The notes under the pieces were generated by a model. It saw only the letters and a program-made list of their open reading frames with translations, ran no database searches and had not been told where the DNA came from. The position numbers and the translations under genes are program-made. Source: Paenibacillus glycinis (GTDB lineage: Bacteria; Bacillota; Bacilli; Paenibacillales; Paenibacillaceae). From it: DNA of 64,000 bases. Location of the stretch: the NCBI RefSeq assembly GCF_009909185.1, contig NZ_JAAAMV010000002.1:529532-593531 (forward strand), read 5' to 3'. Shown here one piece after another: positions 14,253-23,410 of this stretch; within the stretch, counting starts at the first letter, position 1; each line of letters opens with the position of its first letter.

Positions 14253-16694
14253 TCAGGAGGTGATCTTCGTTATCGCGGGCGTTTCCTTCAGCCTCGCTTG
14301 CATGCGCTCCGCCGACAGCGGCTTGTCGATGTAATAGCCCTGGCCTTTGTCGCAGCCCATCTCCCGAAGCCATGCCATCTGCTGTTCCGACTCGATCCCT
14401 TCGGCGACGACCGTGATGCCGAGATGATGCGTCATCGTGATCATCGCGGCAACGACGGCGCGCACCGAGCGCTCCTCGACCATCTCAGCGACGAACGACT
14501 TGTCGATCTTGATCATGGAAATCGGCAGCTGCCGCAGCAGGCTCAAGGAGGAATAGCCCGTCCCGAAGTCGTCGATCGATATGCCGATGCCCATCGCCGC
14601 CAGCTCGTCGAGCAGCTTGAGCGTAAACATCAGCTTATCGATGACGACGCTCTCGGTGATCTCGATGCACAGCTTCGCCGGATTCAATCCGGTCGAATGC
14701 AAGATGCCCTTGACGATGTCGACGAAATCCGGCTGCTTGAACTGCTTGGCGGACACGTTCACCGATATCGTCAGCGACGTCCGGCCCGCGCGCTCCCATC
14801 GCTTCGCTTCCCGGCAGGCTTCCTCGAGCACCCACTGCCCCAGCTTCAGAATAAGCCCCGTTTGTTCCGCCAGCGGGATAAAATCGGCCGGGGATACGAT
14901 GCCGTATTCCTTGGAATTCCAGCGGACCAGCGCCTCCGCTCCGATCGTCGCCCCGCTTTCGATATCGATCTGCGGCTGGTACGCCACGTAAAATTCGTTC
15001 TCGTCGAAGGCCCGGCGCAGGCTCGCTTCCATGTCGACCATCCGTTGGATGGAGGCGTTCAGCTCCTTCGAGAAGAAGCGGTACTGGCTGCCTCCGCTTG
15101 ATTTGGCGTGGTACATGGCGATATCCGAGTTCTTGATGATGGCGTCCGCCGTCACGCCGTCGCCGGGAAAGAGGCTGATGCCGACGCTCGCGGTTATGTA
15201 ATACTCGGCCCCCAGCAATAAGACGGGCGACTCGAGCGCATGCTGCAATTTCTCGGCGATTCGAATGATTTCGTCGTATTCCGCGGCGCCCCGCACGAGA
15301 ATCATGAATTCGTCGCCCCCCGCCCTGGCGAGGAGCGCTCCTTCGTCCAAGCATTCGCGAAACCGGGCCGCGATGATCTTAAGAACGTCGTCCCCGCATT
15401 GGTGGCCGAGCGTATCGTTGATCAGCTTAAACCGGTCCAGATCGACGAGCAGCACGGCATCGAACGTGGTCGCGCCGGATTTGGCCGCCAGCGCTTCATC
15501 CAGGGCCTTCTTGAAGGCCGACCGATTGCGCAAGCCCGTCAACACGTCGTGATGCGCCAAATAATCCGTTTGCCGCTCGATGTCCTTGCGCTGCGTAATG
15601 TCGCGTATGATGGCGAGGCCGTAGGGCACTCCGTTCTCCGCCATCATCTCCATGTCGAGCAGGACGCTGATCGGCTGCCCGTCCTTCCCGCGCATGGCCA
15701 TCTCCTTGCCCTGCCAGCTGATGTTCGGAAAGCGCGGCAGGTACATATCGCGGAACAGCTCGCGGTCCTCGGGGGTGAAGAACGATTCCAGCGCATGGAC
15801 GCGCCGCCCTTCCTCGCCGATGCCGAACAATTCCTTCGCTTTGGGATTGGCCTCCCGAATCCGCGCCTCGCCGTCGAGGATCAATATCGGCGCCGGCGAC
15901 ATACGGAACAACGCCTCGTACCTGCGGATCGGCCGCGGCAGAAAATCGGCGTCGATCATCATGAGGCCGATCGACAATCCCCATGCCAGGCCGGGAAGCA
16001 GCGTGTAGGTCGACGGCAGGAAAGCATGCAGCCGCACGAAGGCGCCGATGCCCGCGGTCGCGGCGGAAGTGCCCAGGAAGATGAGATCCGTTCGGATCAG
16101 AATCAGAAATCGGTTCCTGTCGAATCGCGCGTCCGAACGGCGCCAAGCCCGATAGGCCAGCGAGGCGTTCAGCAGCGAGAAGAAGACGATGACCAGCAAG
16201 TACGCGTCGAGCGCCCGGCTTGGCTCTTCCCATGTCCAAGGACCGTCTGCATCGACGCGGACGATGAAGTAGGCAGATCCGTGCAGGGCAAGCTGCGCCA
16301 GGTAGGCCGCCGCCGGCAGCAATCCCGCGGCGATGACGGCAGCCATGGGGATGCGATGGTACTTGCGCGTGATCATCGCGTGCAGGCATACGCTCGCGCC
16401 GCCCGAGAGCAGCGCCAGCGGATACTTAAGAGCGGCCGTCAACATCGGAACATGCGCGTGCGGAACGATCAGCTGGGCGAAATCGACGACAAACAGCGCG
16501 AGCAGCAGCAGCATGACGAAACTGGCCGTCCGATTCTCCCATCCGGCGGGATTTCTGCGGTAAATCACGACCGATGCGTAAAACAGGAACAAAATCGGCG
16601 CCAACATGAGAAGGAGATGCCCGGCGAAAACGATAAGTTCACCCCCTGCCGCTATCGAATGTATAACCAAAGTCCTACGCGAAATTTGTCGCAA
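14253..16694 (-). CDS. Membrane PAS-GGDEF-EAL protein (c-di-GMP turnover)
   Basis: An 813-aa protein. Residues 15-250 hold seven membrane helices of the histidine-kinase N-terminal 7TM type. A PAS domain (about 258-380, LFRMSPAPILILDG) follows, then a GGDEF domain with intact signature ARAGGDEF (about 390-550), and an EAL domain with intact IGAEALVRW, DDFGTGYSSL and the C-terminal YYIDKPLS. Both diguanylate cyclase and phosphodiesterase sites look competent. The RxxD inhibitory site before GGDEF is absent, so product inhibition by that route is unlikely. The start is a TTG at 16694 with GAAGGT five bases upstream and a good promoter. Which activity dominates cannot be told from sequence. Confidence 0.9.
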   Translation of the reverse strand: MRQISRRTLVIHSIAAGGELIVFAGHLLLMLAPILFLFYASVVIYRRNPAGWENRTASFVMLLLLALFVVDFAQLIVPHAHVPMLTAALKYPLALLSGGASVCLHAMITRKYHRIPMAAVIAAGLLPAAAYLAQLALHGSAYFIVRVDADGPWTWEEPSRALDAYLLVIVFFSLLNASLAYRAWRRSDARFDRNRFLILIRTDLIFLGTSAATAGIGAFVRLHAFLPSTYTLLPGLAWGLSIGLMMIDADFLPRPIRRYEALFRMSPAPILILDGEARIREANPKAKELFGIGEEGRRVHALESFFTPEDRELFRDMYLPRFPNISWQGKEMAMRGKDGQPISVLLDMEMMAENGVPYGLAIIRDITQRKDIERQTDYLAHHDVLTGLRNRSAFKKALDEALAAKSGATTFDAVLLVDLDRFKLINDTLGHQCGDDVLKIIAARFRECLDEGALLARAGGDEFMILVRGAAEYDEIIRIAEKLQHALESPVLLLGAEYYITASVGISLFPGDGVTADAIIKNSDIAMYHAKSSGGSQYRFFSKELNASIQRMVDMEASLRRAFDENEFYVAYQPQIDIESGATIGAEALVRWNSKEYGIVSPADFIPLAEQTGLILKLGQWVLEEACREAKRWERAGRTSLTISVNVSAKQFKQPDFVDIVKGILHSTGLNPAKLCIEITESVVIDKLMFTLKLLDELAAMGIGISIDDFGTGYSSLSLLRQLPISMIKIDKSFVAEMVEERSVRAVVAAMITMTHHLGITVVAEGIESEQQMAWLREMGCDKGQGYYIDKPLSAERMQARLKETPAITKITS

Positions 16695-16712
16695 TCAATA
16701 CCTTCGAGCTAA

Positions 16713-16740
16713 ATTATACCTGTTATTCGCCGCTTTTCAA
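16713..16740 (-). promoter_or_regulatory. SigA-type promoter of the GGDEF-EAL gene
   Basis: On the minus strand TTGAAA (16740-16735), 16-base spacer, TATAAT (16718-16713), about 20 bases before the TTG start. Confidence 0.7.
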
Positions 16741-16949
16741 TGCAAGTTTGAAGAATTTAACTAGTCTTAATGACCTAATTGCATCAACATCCTACTAAAT
16801 TGGGAATTTAGGGAAATCACACCGCCGACTTACGTCAAATTTCGACAACGGAAACGATCGGCGATGGCGAATATCGCGATAGGAAGCGGCGCGGCGGACG
16901 GCATCCTTGCCGTGCTGCCGCAGCCGTTCCCGCAAGAAAAAGCGACGGA

Positions 16950-18257
16950 CTAGCCATGCAGCAGCCGCGCAAGCTCGTCGGCCGACGATGCCGTCGCTTC
17001 GCAGGCGAACTTTATCGTCCTTGAGGGGCGGGATGCGCTCTCTGCGCGCCGCGAAGAGCAGCGCTCGCGTGCGCTCGAGCTCGTGGCCAGCGCATCCGGC
17101 GCCATATCGAACTCGGCGGCGAGCCGGTCCAGGTCCGCTTCGATCAGGTTCGGGACGCTGGCCCCATGGAAATTGCCCGCGTCCGTGACGTTATATACCC
17201 GCCAGTATCGCTCCCCCGGGCCGACGCCGGCCGCATCGATGATTTCCTCCGGCGACCAGACGTAGTATCTTCCCTCCTCGCCTTCCGAGTCCGCGTCTTC
17301 CGCGGCGTAAAACCCGCCTTCGGCGTCCGTCATCTCGCGCGGGACGTAGGCGAATATCCGCTCCGCCGTCGTCCGGTAGACCGGTTGGTTCGTCAGCTGG
17401 CAGGCTTCCAGGTACGCCATGGCGAGCAGCGCGTTATCGTAAAGCATTTTCTCGAAATGAGGCACGCGCCATTCGGCATCGGCGGAATACCGCGCAAAGC
17501 CGAAGCCGATATGATCGTGAATGCCGCCGCGCGCCATGCCCGCAAGCGTCATTTCCGCCATGTACTGCGCGAGCGGCTCGTCGAACCGCCGCGAATACGC
17601 CATCAGAAACGATAATTGATGCGGATTCGGGAATTTCGGCGCGCCGCCGAATCCGCCGTTCACCTGGTCGAACAGCCGCTCCAACCGATCGTACGCTTGT
17701 CCCGCAAGCGAGATATCCCACTCGCCCGGTTGGCGGGCCAGCATGGGTTCGTTCAGCTGCTCCATGACCTGGCCGCCGATCACGAGCACGTCGCCGATGT
17801 CGTCGCGCCACCGAACGGCCATTTGACCGAGGATGTCCATCAGGCCGTAACGGCCCATCTGCCGCTCCTTCGGAAAATACGTGCCCGCGAAGAACGGCTT
17901 CTTGTCCGGGGTCAGCAGCAGCGTAAGCGGCCAACCGCCCTGCCCGGTCATCGCCTGGCAGACGGCCATGAACAGATGGTCGAGATCCGGACGTTCCTCC
18001 CGGTCGACCAGGATCGCGACGAACGCCCGGTTCAGGAGCTCCGCGACCTCTTCGTCCGCGAACGACTCCCGCTCCATGACGTGGCAAGCGTGGCAGGTAC
18101 CGTAGCCGATCGAGAGAAAGGCGGTCTTGTCATCGCGCTTCGCTTTATCGAACGCTTCCTCTCCCCACAAATGCCAATCGACCGGATTGTGCGCATGCTG
18201 CAGCAAATACGGCGATTTCTCGGCGCTCAACCGATTGGGCTTGCGGTTCGTTGCCAC
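16950..18257 (-). pseudogene. Thioredoxin-domain protein of the YyaL/DUF255 family, internally deleted
   Basis: Family members are about 650-700 aa. Here only 435 codons remain. The N-terminal thioredoxin-like DUF255 domain is intact ([41 protein letters not shown]), followed by the start of the alpha/alpha barrel ([36 protein letters not shown]). After MAPDALA (about 17083) the frame breaks: the continuation [24 protein letters not shown] is in another frame. Then, at about 17008-17014, the sequence jumps to FACEA...[10 protein letters not shown], which resembles the true C-terminus of the family. About 250 codons, including the expected ILTSWNGLMI region, are missing. Starts at a GTG 15 bases after speD, so probably co-transcribed with it. 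Likely non-functional. Confidence 0.8.
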
Positions 18258-18272
18258 TCAGCCACCCCGCTC

Positions 18273-19085
18273 TCAGGCAAAGATCATGTTTTTCCCGTAG
18301 AAAATTTCGTCCATTTCCCATTTGACGCTTTTCTCGATTTCCTGCTGCTCTTCCTTGCTCAGCGTATCCTTCGCGTACCCGAACAGATAGTTGTTCAGAT
18401 CGAATTCGCGCAGCTTGCATTTGGTATGAAAAATATTTTCCTGATACACGTTCACGTCGATCATGTGGTACATAGCTTGAATCTCGGTCGGGATGTAGTT
18501 TTGGATGGAGCTGATCTCATGGTCGATGAACAGCTTATGCCCGCTGATGTCGCGCGTGAACCCCCGGACCCGGTAATCCATCGTCATGATGTCGGTATCG
18601 AAGGAGCGTATGAGGTAGTTCAGCGCCTTGAGCGGGGAGATCTCGCCGCAGGTGGAGACATCGATATCGGCCCGGAAGGTGCTGATGCCCTCGTCCGGGT
18701 GATATTCGGGATACGTGTGCACGGTGATGTGGCTGGTGTTCAAATGCATCACGACCGCACCCGGCAGCGGACCGGGCGACTCCTCGAACGATTCATGCGG
18801 CGCTTGCTCGATCGGTCCTTCCGAGACCAGCATGGTCACGCTCGCGCCCTGCGGCTCGTAATCCTGCTTGGCGATGTTCAGCACGTGCGCGCCGATGATG
18901 TCGGCGACCGCATTCAGGATGGCGGTCAAGCGGTCCGCGTTGTATTGTTGGTCGATGTAGGCGATGTACGCTTCGCGCTCTTCCTTGGTCTTCGTGTAGC
19001 AGATATCGTACATGTTGAAGCTGAGCGACTTGGTCAAATTGTTGAAGCCATGCAGGGTGACGCGCTGCTCCGACGTCAATTTCAT
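18273..19085 (-). CDS. speD: S-adenosylmethionine decarboxylase proenzyme (SpeD)
   Basis: A 270-aa enzyme of the E. coli-like SpeD class. It decarboxylates SAM to give the aminopropyl donor for spermidine synthesis. The self-cleavage region [16 protein letters not shown] marks Ser118 as the residue that becomes the pyruvoyl cofactor; the family's cleavage Lys is replaced by Thr here, which deserves note. [17 protein letters not shown] at the N-terminus and [18 protein letters not shown] also match. The ATG at 19085 follows GGAGGG at proper spacing. No speE is adjacent. A damaged yyaL-type gene follows after 15 bases. Confidence 0.93.
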   Translation of the reverse strand: MKLTSEQRVTLHGFNNLTKSLSFNMYDICYTKTKEEREAYIAYIDQQYNADRLTAILNAVADIIGAHVLNIAKQDYEPQGASVTMLVSEGPIEQAPHESFEESPGPLPGAVVMHLNTSHITVHTYPEYHPDEGISTFRADIDVSTCGEISPLKALNYLIRSFDTDIMTMDYRVRGFTRDISGHKLFIDHEISSIQNYIPTEIQAMYHMIDVNVYQENIFHTKCKLREFDLNNYLFGYAKDTLSKEEQQEIEKSVKWEMDEIFYGKNMIFA

Positions 19086-19319
19086 CCGTATCCCTCCAAA
19101 GTACCGCGCTTCGCGCGAAGTATCGTGCCGGCTGCACATAGGTTGCTACGCCGGTTGCGGTTCTATGCCATAATTCGACATCCCACAACCTATTTACCCG
19201 ATCCGCTTCGTCCTAACCCCCTCGTAACGTCCGGCCGGCAGCCGTCTTCGTTTCGACCGCGACCGCAACTTCAAGGGGCTTTCCCTCGTCTAACCTTTTA
19301 ACAACATTTAGGAGGAACT

Positions 19320-21020
19320 ATGTCACACTCATTTTTTCGCCGGTTTCCGCGCTTGTTACGAATCCATTGTCTCCTGCTCGCCCTGCTCTTCGCTCAATCG
19401 GCTTATATGCCGCCTGATGCGAACGCCGCTTCCGGCGCCGCGCCGGCGAATCAAGAAATCGCCATCTACCTCGAAGGCGGACAGCTCGCCGCCGATGTCC
19501 CTCCCTATATCGTACCGAAGCTGAACATCACGATGGTGCCCCTCCGCGTGATCAGCGAAGGGCTCGGCGCCGTCGTCGATTGGAATCAGCGGACGCGCTC
19601 CGTCGCCATTCAACGATCGGGCACCTTTATTGCGCTGCAGAGCGGTCAGAGCTCCGCCGTCGTCGACGGTCGGCAGGTCAAGCTGGACGGCTCCGTTCAA
19701 ATCATCTCGGGCAGAGCGATGGTCCCGCTGCGATTCGTGGGCGAGTCCCTCGGGCTGACGGTGAATTGGGATCCCGCGCTCCGAACGATCTCTCTCTTCG
19801 AGACCGACGCTTCCGCTCCCGGCTCCGATCCGGGCACCGATCCCGGAACCGACCCTGGGACCGATCCAAGTACGGACCCCGGAACCGGAACCGATCCCGG
19901 ATCCGGACACGAACCCGACTCCGGCTCGCTCCGAGGCGCCTGGATCTCGACGGTGTACAATTTGGACTGGCCCAGCGCGCAGTCCGCGGGGAACGCCGAC
20001 AAACAAAAGGCGGAATTCGTTAAGCTCCTGGATGATCTGCAGGGCATGGGAATGAACGCCGTATTCGTGCAGGTGCGGGCGGCCGGCGATGCTTTCTACG
20101 CGTCCTCGCTCGTGCCGTGGTCGAGCTATTTGACGGGCACGCAGGGCAAGGCGCCGACGTACGATCCGCTTGCGTTCATGATCGAGGAGACGCATAAGCG
20201 CGGGATGCAATTCCATGCTTGGTTCAACCCGTTCCGAGCCGGCCTCGATGCCAAGACCGACAAGCTCGCGCCGAACCAGGTCATCGTGCAGCACCCGGAG
20301 TGGATCGTCTACTCGGGCGGAAAACCGTATCTCAATCCCGGCATTCCCGCCGCGCGCCAGCATATTATCGACACGATCATGGAGGTCGTTCGCGGATACG
20401 ACATCGACGGCGTCCACTTGGACGATTATTTCTATCCGTCCAGCGGCGACTTCCCGGATTCGGCTTCCTTCACGGCCAATAATCCGCTGATCCTGTCCGT
20501 GGCGGATTGGCGGCGCGCCAACGTGAACGCGCTCGTCAGCCAGCTGGGAATCTCGATCCATGCCGTCAAGCCGGCCGTCCGGTTCGGCATCAGTCCGTTC
20601 GGCGTATGGCGCAACAGCAACGTCGATCCCACCGGCTCGCCTACCCGCGCGGGCGTAACCGACTACGATAACATGTATGCCGACGTCCGGACCTGGATCA
20701 AGAACGAATGGATCGATTACGTCGCGCCTCAGCTCTACTGGAGCTTCGATACGATCGCGGCGCCTTACGGCAAGCTGGTGGACTGGTGGTCGAACGAGGT
20801 GAAGGGCACCGACGTCGACCTCTACATCGGCCACTCGCCTTACAAACTGGGCACCGCGGAGATCGGTTGGCAGTCGTCGAACGAAATCATCCATCAGTTG
20901 GACTACAACAATACCCATGCGGAAGTGGACGGCGACATCTTCTTCAGCGCCAAAGATTTGCGCGGCAATCCGCTCGGCATCGCCGACGCGCTCCGCGGCT
21001 ACTACGCGGCCGGCAAGTAA
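19320..21020 (+). CDS. Secreted family 10-type glycosyl hydrolase (GHL10/DUF187) with copper-amine-oxidase-N domain
   Basis: A 566-aa exported protein. Residues 1-37 are a signal peptide; 45-160 hold two halves of a copper-amine-oxidase-N-like stalk domain (MVPLRVISEGLGAVVDWN, MVPLRFVGESLGLTVNWD); 165-200 form a DPGT-rich linker; 203-560 form the GHL10 barrel (LRGAWISTVYNLDWPS, MNAVFVQVRAAGDAFYASSLVPWS, FHAWFNPFRA, GVHLDDYFYP, ISPFGVWRN). The Asp-rich HLDDYF strand is probably catalytic. Related proteins act on wall or extracellular polysaccharides; the substrate is unknown. The start follows TAGGAGG. Transcription ends at the hairpin 21049-21092. Confidence 0.9.
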   Translation: MSHSFFRRFPRLLRIHCLLLALLFAQSAYMPPDANAASGAAPANQEIAIYLEGGQLAADVPPYIVPKLNITMVPLRVISEGLGAVVDWNQRTRSVAIQRSGTFIALQSGQSSAVVDGRQVKLDGSVQIISGRAMVPLRFVGESLGLTVNWDPALRTISLFETDASAPGSDPGTDPGTDPGTDPSTDPGTGTDPGSGHEPDSGSLRGAWISTVYNLDWPSAQSAGNADKQKAEFVKLLDDLQGMGMNAVFVQVRAAGDAFYASSLVPWSSYLTGTQGKAPTYDPLAFMIEETHKRGMQFHAWFNPFRAGLDAKTDKLAPNQVIVQHPEWIVYSGGKPYLNPGIPAARQHIIDTIMEVVRGYDIDGVHLDDYFYPSSGDFPDSASFTANNPLILSVADWRRANVNALVSQLGISIHAVKPAVRFGISPFGVWRNSNVDPTGSPTRAGVTDYDNMYADVRTWIKNEWIDYVAPQLYWSFDTIAAPYGKLVDWWSNEVKGTDVDLYIGHSPYKLGTAEIGWQSSNEIIHQLDYNNTHAEVDGDIFFSAKDLRGNPLGIADALRGYYAAGK

Positions 21021-21048
21021 CCGGCCTGGCGGACGCAAGAACAGCACG

Positions 21049-21092
21049 AATAAGCCCCGGAGACCATCGGACCGATGGTTTCCGGGGCTTAT
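21049..21092 (+). terminator. Terminator after the GHL10 gene
   Basis: AATAAGCCCCGGA...ACCATCG pairs with CGATGGT...TCCGGGGCTTATT around GAC: a long stem with one mismatch. The T-run is short because the arm itself ends in TTATT. Confidence 0.8.
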
Positions 21093-21144
21093 TGCGCGCG
21101 TGCGCGTGTTCAGGATCGAGCCGGCCGACGGCCGTTTCTCGATC

Positions 21145-21331
21145 CGGTAAGCCGTTCGCATGTCGCGATTTCGGCATTGATCCGGCTCAGCCGCTCGTAT
21201 GCCGCTGCAGGTATTGATCCGGCCCAGCCGTGCGCACCTCGTTATCCGGCTTTCGTCCGGCTCCGCCGCTCGTACCACAATACGGCGTTGATCCGGCTCA
21301 ACCGCCCGTATGCCGCTGTCCGGCGTTGATC
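21145..21331 (-). repeat. Five degenerate tandem repeats of 36-38 bp, the first overlapping the dehalogenase-like gene end
   Basis: Read on the minus strand, units start at GATCAA and end at GCCG: 21331-21294, 21293-21258, 21257-21220, 21219-21183 and 21182-21145. They share GATCAANNCC...CGNCATACGAGCGGCTGAGCCG. The first unit contains the last codons and stop of the hydrolase gene. A sixth partial copy may precede 21145. The copies have diverged by roughly a quarter to a third, so this is an old array. Confidence 0.75.
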
Positions 21332-22225
21332 TCGCTCAGCCATCGCTGCAGCTCCTGCCCGATCGCATGGGGATTCTCCTCCGTCAGGTGGTGAAAGCCC
21401 TTGCCGATTTCGAAGCAGGTCAAGTTGCGCAGATTCGTCCGGCACCAATCCAGCTGCGGCTCGCGAATCGTGCAGCCGGGCGAGGCATGGAACAGCAGCT
21501 TGGGCATATCGGTGCCGGTTAACCAGGCATTGCGCGTTTCGACGGCTTGCACGACTTCCTCCGGCGTGCCTTCGATCGGGATCTGGTTCGGGAATACCCA
21601 CGACGGCTTGCGATGCTCCGGCTCGCGGAACGGCTCCCGGTACCGCTCGTGTTCTTCGGGCGTCAGCGTCCGGTTGATGACGATATGCGGCATGCCTTCG
21701 ACGAACGGGTTGCTGTCCCGCATGAACGGCCAGCGCGCCTGCGGATCCCGCAGCGTTCGGAACAGCTCCCGCGATTCGTCGGGGGTGAACGCCGACCAAT
21801 CCGGGGCACGGATACAGCGCCTGCGGCTCGAGCATCGCGACGGCGCGCACGTTATCCGGACGGCGCATCGCGTACTGCAGCCCGATCGCCATTCCCCAGT
21901 CATGGCCGACGATAACGAGATCGCGCAGGTCCATTCGTTCGATGAACCGGCTGACGTATTCCGCGTGTTCCCGGAACGTGTAGCCGATGTCCGGCTTGTC
22001 GGACAAACCCATGCCGATCAGATCGAGCGCGATGCAGCGGGCGGACGCGTCCAGGTGCGGAATGATATTCCGATACATGTACGACCAGGTCGGATTGCCG
22101 TGCAGCAGCAGCACGGGATTGCCCGAGCCATGATCGATATAATGCAGACGATGGCCGTCGATCGCGAGATAGCGGGATTCGAAGGGATACGCGCTGCCCG
22201 CGGGCAGCATGTCGCGATTGGACAT
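21298..22225 (-). pseudogene. Haloalkane-dehalogenase-like alpha/beta hydrolase, frameshifted
   Basis: The N-terminal half (MSNRDMLPAG to AMLEPQALYP) has HGNPTWSYMYRN, with the halide-stabilising Asn, and VGHDWGMAIG, with nucleophile Asp109 followed by the halide-binding Trp. The C-terminal half, in the next frame, has FTPDESRELFRTLRDP, DMPKLLFHASPG and GKGFHHLTEENPHAIG with the catalytic His. Together they make a complete dehalogenase of about 308 aa. The frame changes at a GGGG run (21803-21806): removing one G restores LYPCPDWSAF. As written the protein truncates into an unrelated tail. Either a real null mutation or a homopolymer sequencing error. The 3' end runs into a 37-bp repeat array. 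Confidence 0.8.
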
Positions 22226-22326
22226 GATTCAACAGCTCCTTGGTCATGAATGATCGTGCCTATGTCCAGATCTTATCATGCCGCGGAGAAGGCGCATTGT
22301 ATAAATGCGACAAGTTTACCGCCAAA

Positions 22327-22378
22327 CAAAAAAGCATGCCCTCGCCGCCCGCGCGCCAAGCGGGAGGATAGCATGCTA
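22327..22378 (-). terminator. Terminator of the AraC-type regulator gene
   Basis: AGCATGC...GCATGCT outer stem with an inner CCTCCCGC/GCGGG stem, followed by TTTTTTG on the minus strand. It overlaps the gene's stop codon. Confidence 0.8.
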
Positions 22379-23248
22379 TCTATACATCGCCGGCCCGTCA
22401 GGCGAATCCGGCCCATCCGGGGAATCGGCGCCCTTTCCGTTGAATCGCTTCGCCAGCTCCGACTCCTCCCCGCCGGAGAAGAACAGCTCCGGCCGCAGTC
22501 CCGTGAAGCTTTTGAACGCATGCGCGAAATGGGCATGGTCGGCGAACCCGCACAACGTCACGATATCCAAGTAATCGCGGCCCGTCTTGCGAAGCCGCAC
22601 CGCATGCTGAAACCGGACGATCCCCGCGAATTTCTTGGGCGAAATGTCGACGAGCTCGTTGAATTTCCGTTCCAGCGTTCGCTTGCTGACGTAGAACTCG
22701 CCTGCCACCCGCTCGATGGACACGCCGCCGCGATGGAGCTCGATCAGCCTCGCCGCTTCGGCGATCCACGGCTCCCGGTCGCGCCGCGTCAAAACGGCCC
22801 GCAGGAAGGCCTGTACGACGGCAATGAGCGCATGGGCCGTTCCCGCCTCCCGCAGCCGCTCCTCCATCTCGCCGACGAGACCCGGCGGGAAGACCGCATG
22901 CAGGTCGACGTTCGCGTCCTGAAACGCCTGGATCGGGTACGGCGTGAACGCCGCCAGCCCGCCCGGCTTGAAACGCACGATGATCGTCCCGATGCCGCCC
23001 GTGCCGACGTACTGCTTGAAGGTCGTCTGCAAGCCCGCGATGCCGCTCGTCCCGAGAAGCTGCTCGCCTTGCGTTCCGATCGCCTTCATCCGGCTGCCGT
23101 ACTGAATGCCGATGACGGCGAGCGTCGACGGCAGCACGTTCACGGGCGTCAAGTTGGCGTAATTGACGGCATTAAGATCTTCCTGCAGCAGCAGGCTCTC
23201 GATATAGGGGCTTAATGACGGATGGGGGCGAAATTGCTGCATCAACAT
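22376..23248 (-). CDS. AraC family transcriptional regulator
   Basis: About 290 aa. The N-terminal 150 residues form the DUF6597-like sensor half typical of this AraC subgroup (MQQFRPHPSLSPYIESLLL, VNVLPSTLAVIGIQYG, IIVRFKPGGLAAF). The C-terminal HTH has both helices: GVSIERVAGEFYVSKRTLERKFNELVDISPKKFAGIVRFQHAV and the second motif YLDIVTLCGFADHAHFAHAFKSFTGLRP. The last 15 residues repeat DGPDSPDGP. The start at 23248 is preceded by a weak GGGGAA site. The neighbouring dehalogenase-like gene, on the same strand downstream, is a plausible target. That link is inference. Confidence 0.88.
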   Translation of the reverse strand: MLMQQFRPHPSLSPYIESLLLQEDLNAVNYANLTPVNVLPSTLAVIGIQYGSRMKAIGTQGEQLLGTSGIAGLQTTFKQYVGTGGIGTIIVRFKPGGLAAFTPYPIQAFQDANVDLHAVFPPGLVGEMEERLREAGTAHALIAVVQAFLRAVLTRRDREPWIAEAARLIELHRGGVSIERVAGEFYVSKRTLERKFNELVDISPKKFAGIVRFQHAVRLRKTGRDYLDIVTLCGFADHAHFAHAFKSFTGLRPELFFSGGEESELAKRFNGKGADSPDGPDSPDGPAMYR

Positions 23249-23410
23249 GCTTATTCCCCGCTTCGGTTGGAAGAATGATATGCATCCATCATACCCGATA
23301 TGCAGCGGGAAGCACACCAATGAGCCACGCCCGTTCTCCCCTTGGCGTGGCTCGCTTCCCGTATGCGCCTGCAGCGTTTGCCGAGCAACATGTTCCCGTC
23401 CGATGATCCG

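Noticed and set aside
17616..19301. 561-codon frame antisense to speD and yyaL
   Set aside because: Shadow frame; speD is unmistakable on the other strand.
19356..21278. 640-codon frame antisense to the GHL10 hydrolase
   Set aside because: Shadow of a well-supported gene, no family features.
21145..21331. CRISPR array
   Set aside because: Repeats of 36-38 bp are contiguous with no unique spacers and are poorly conserved.
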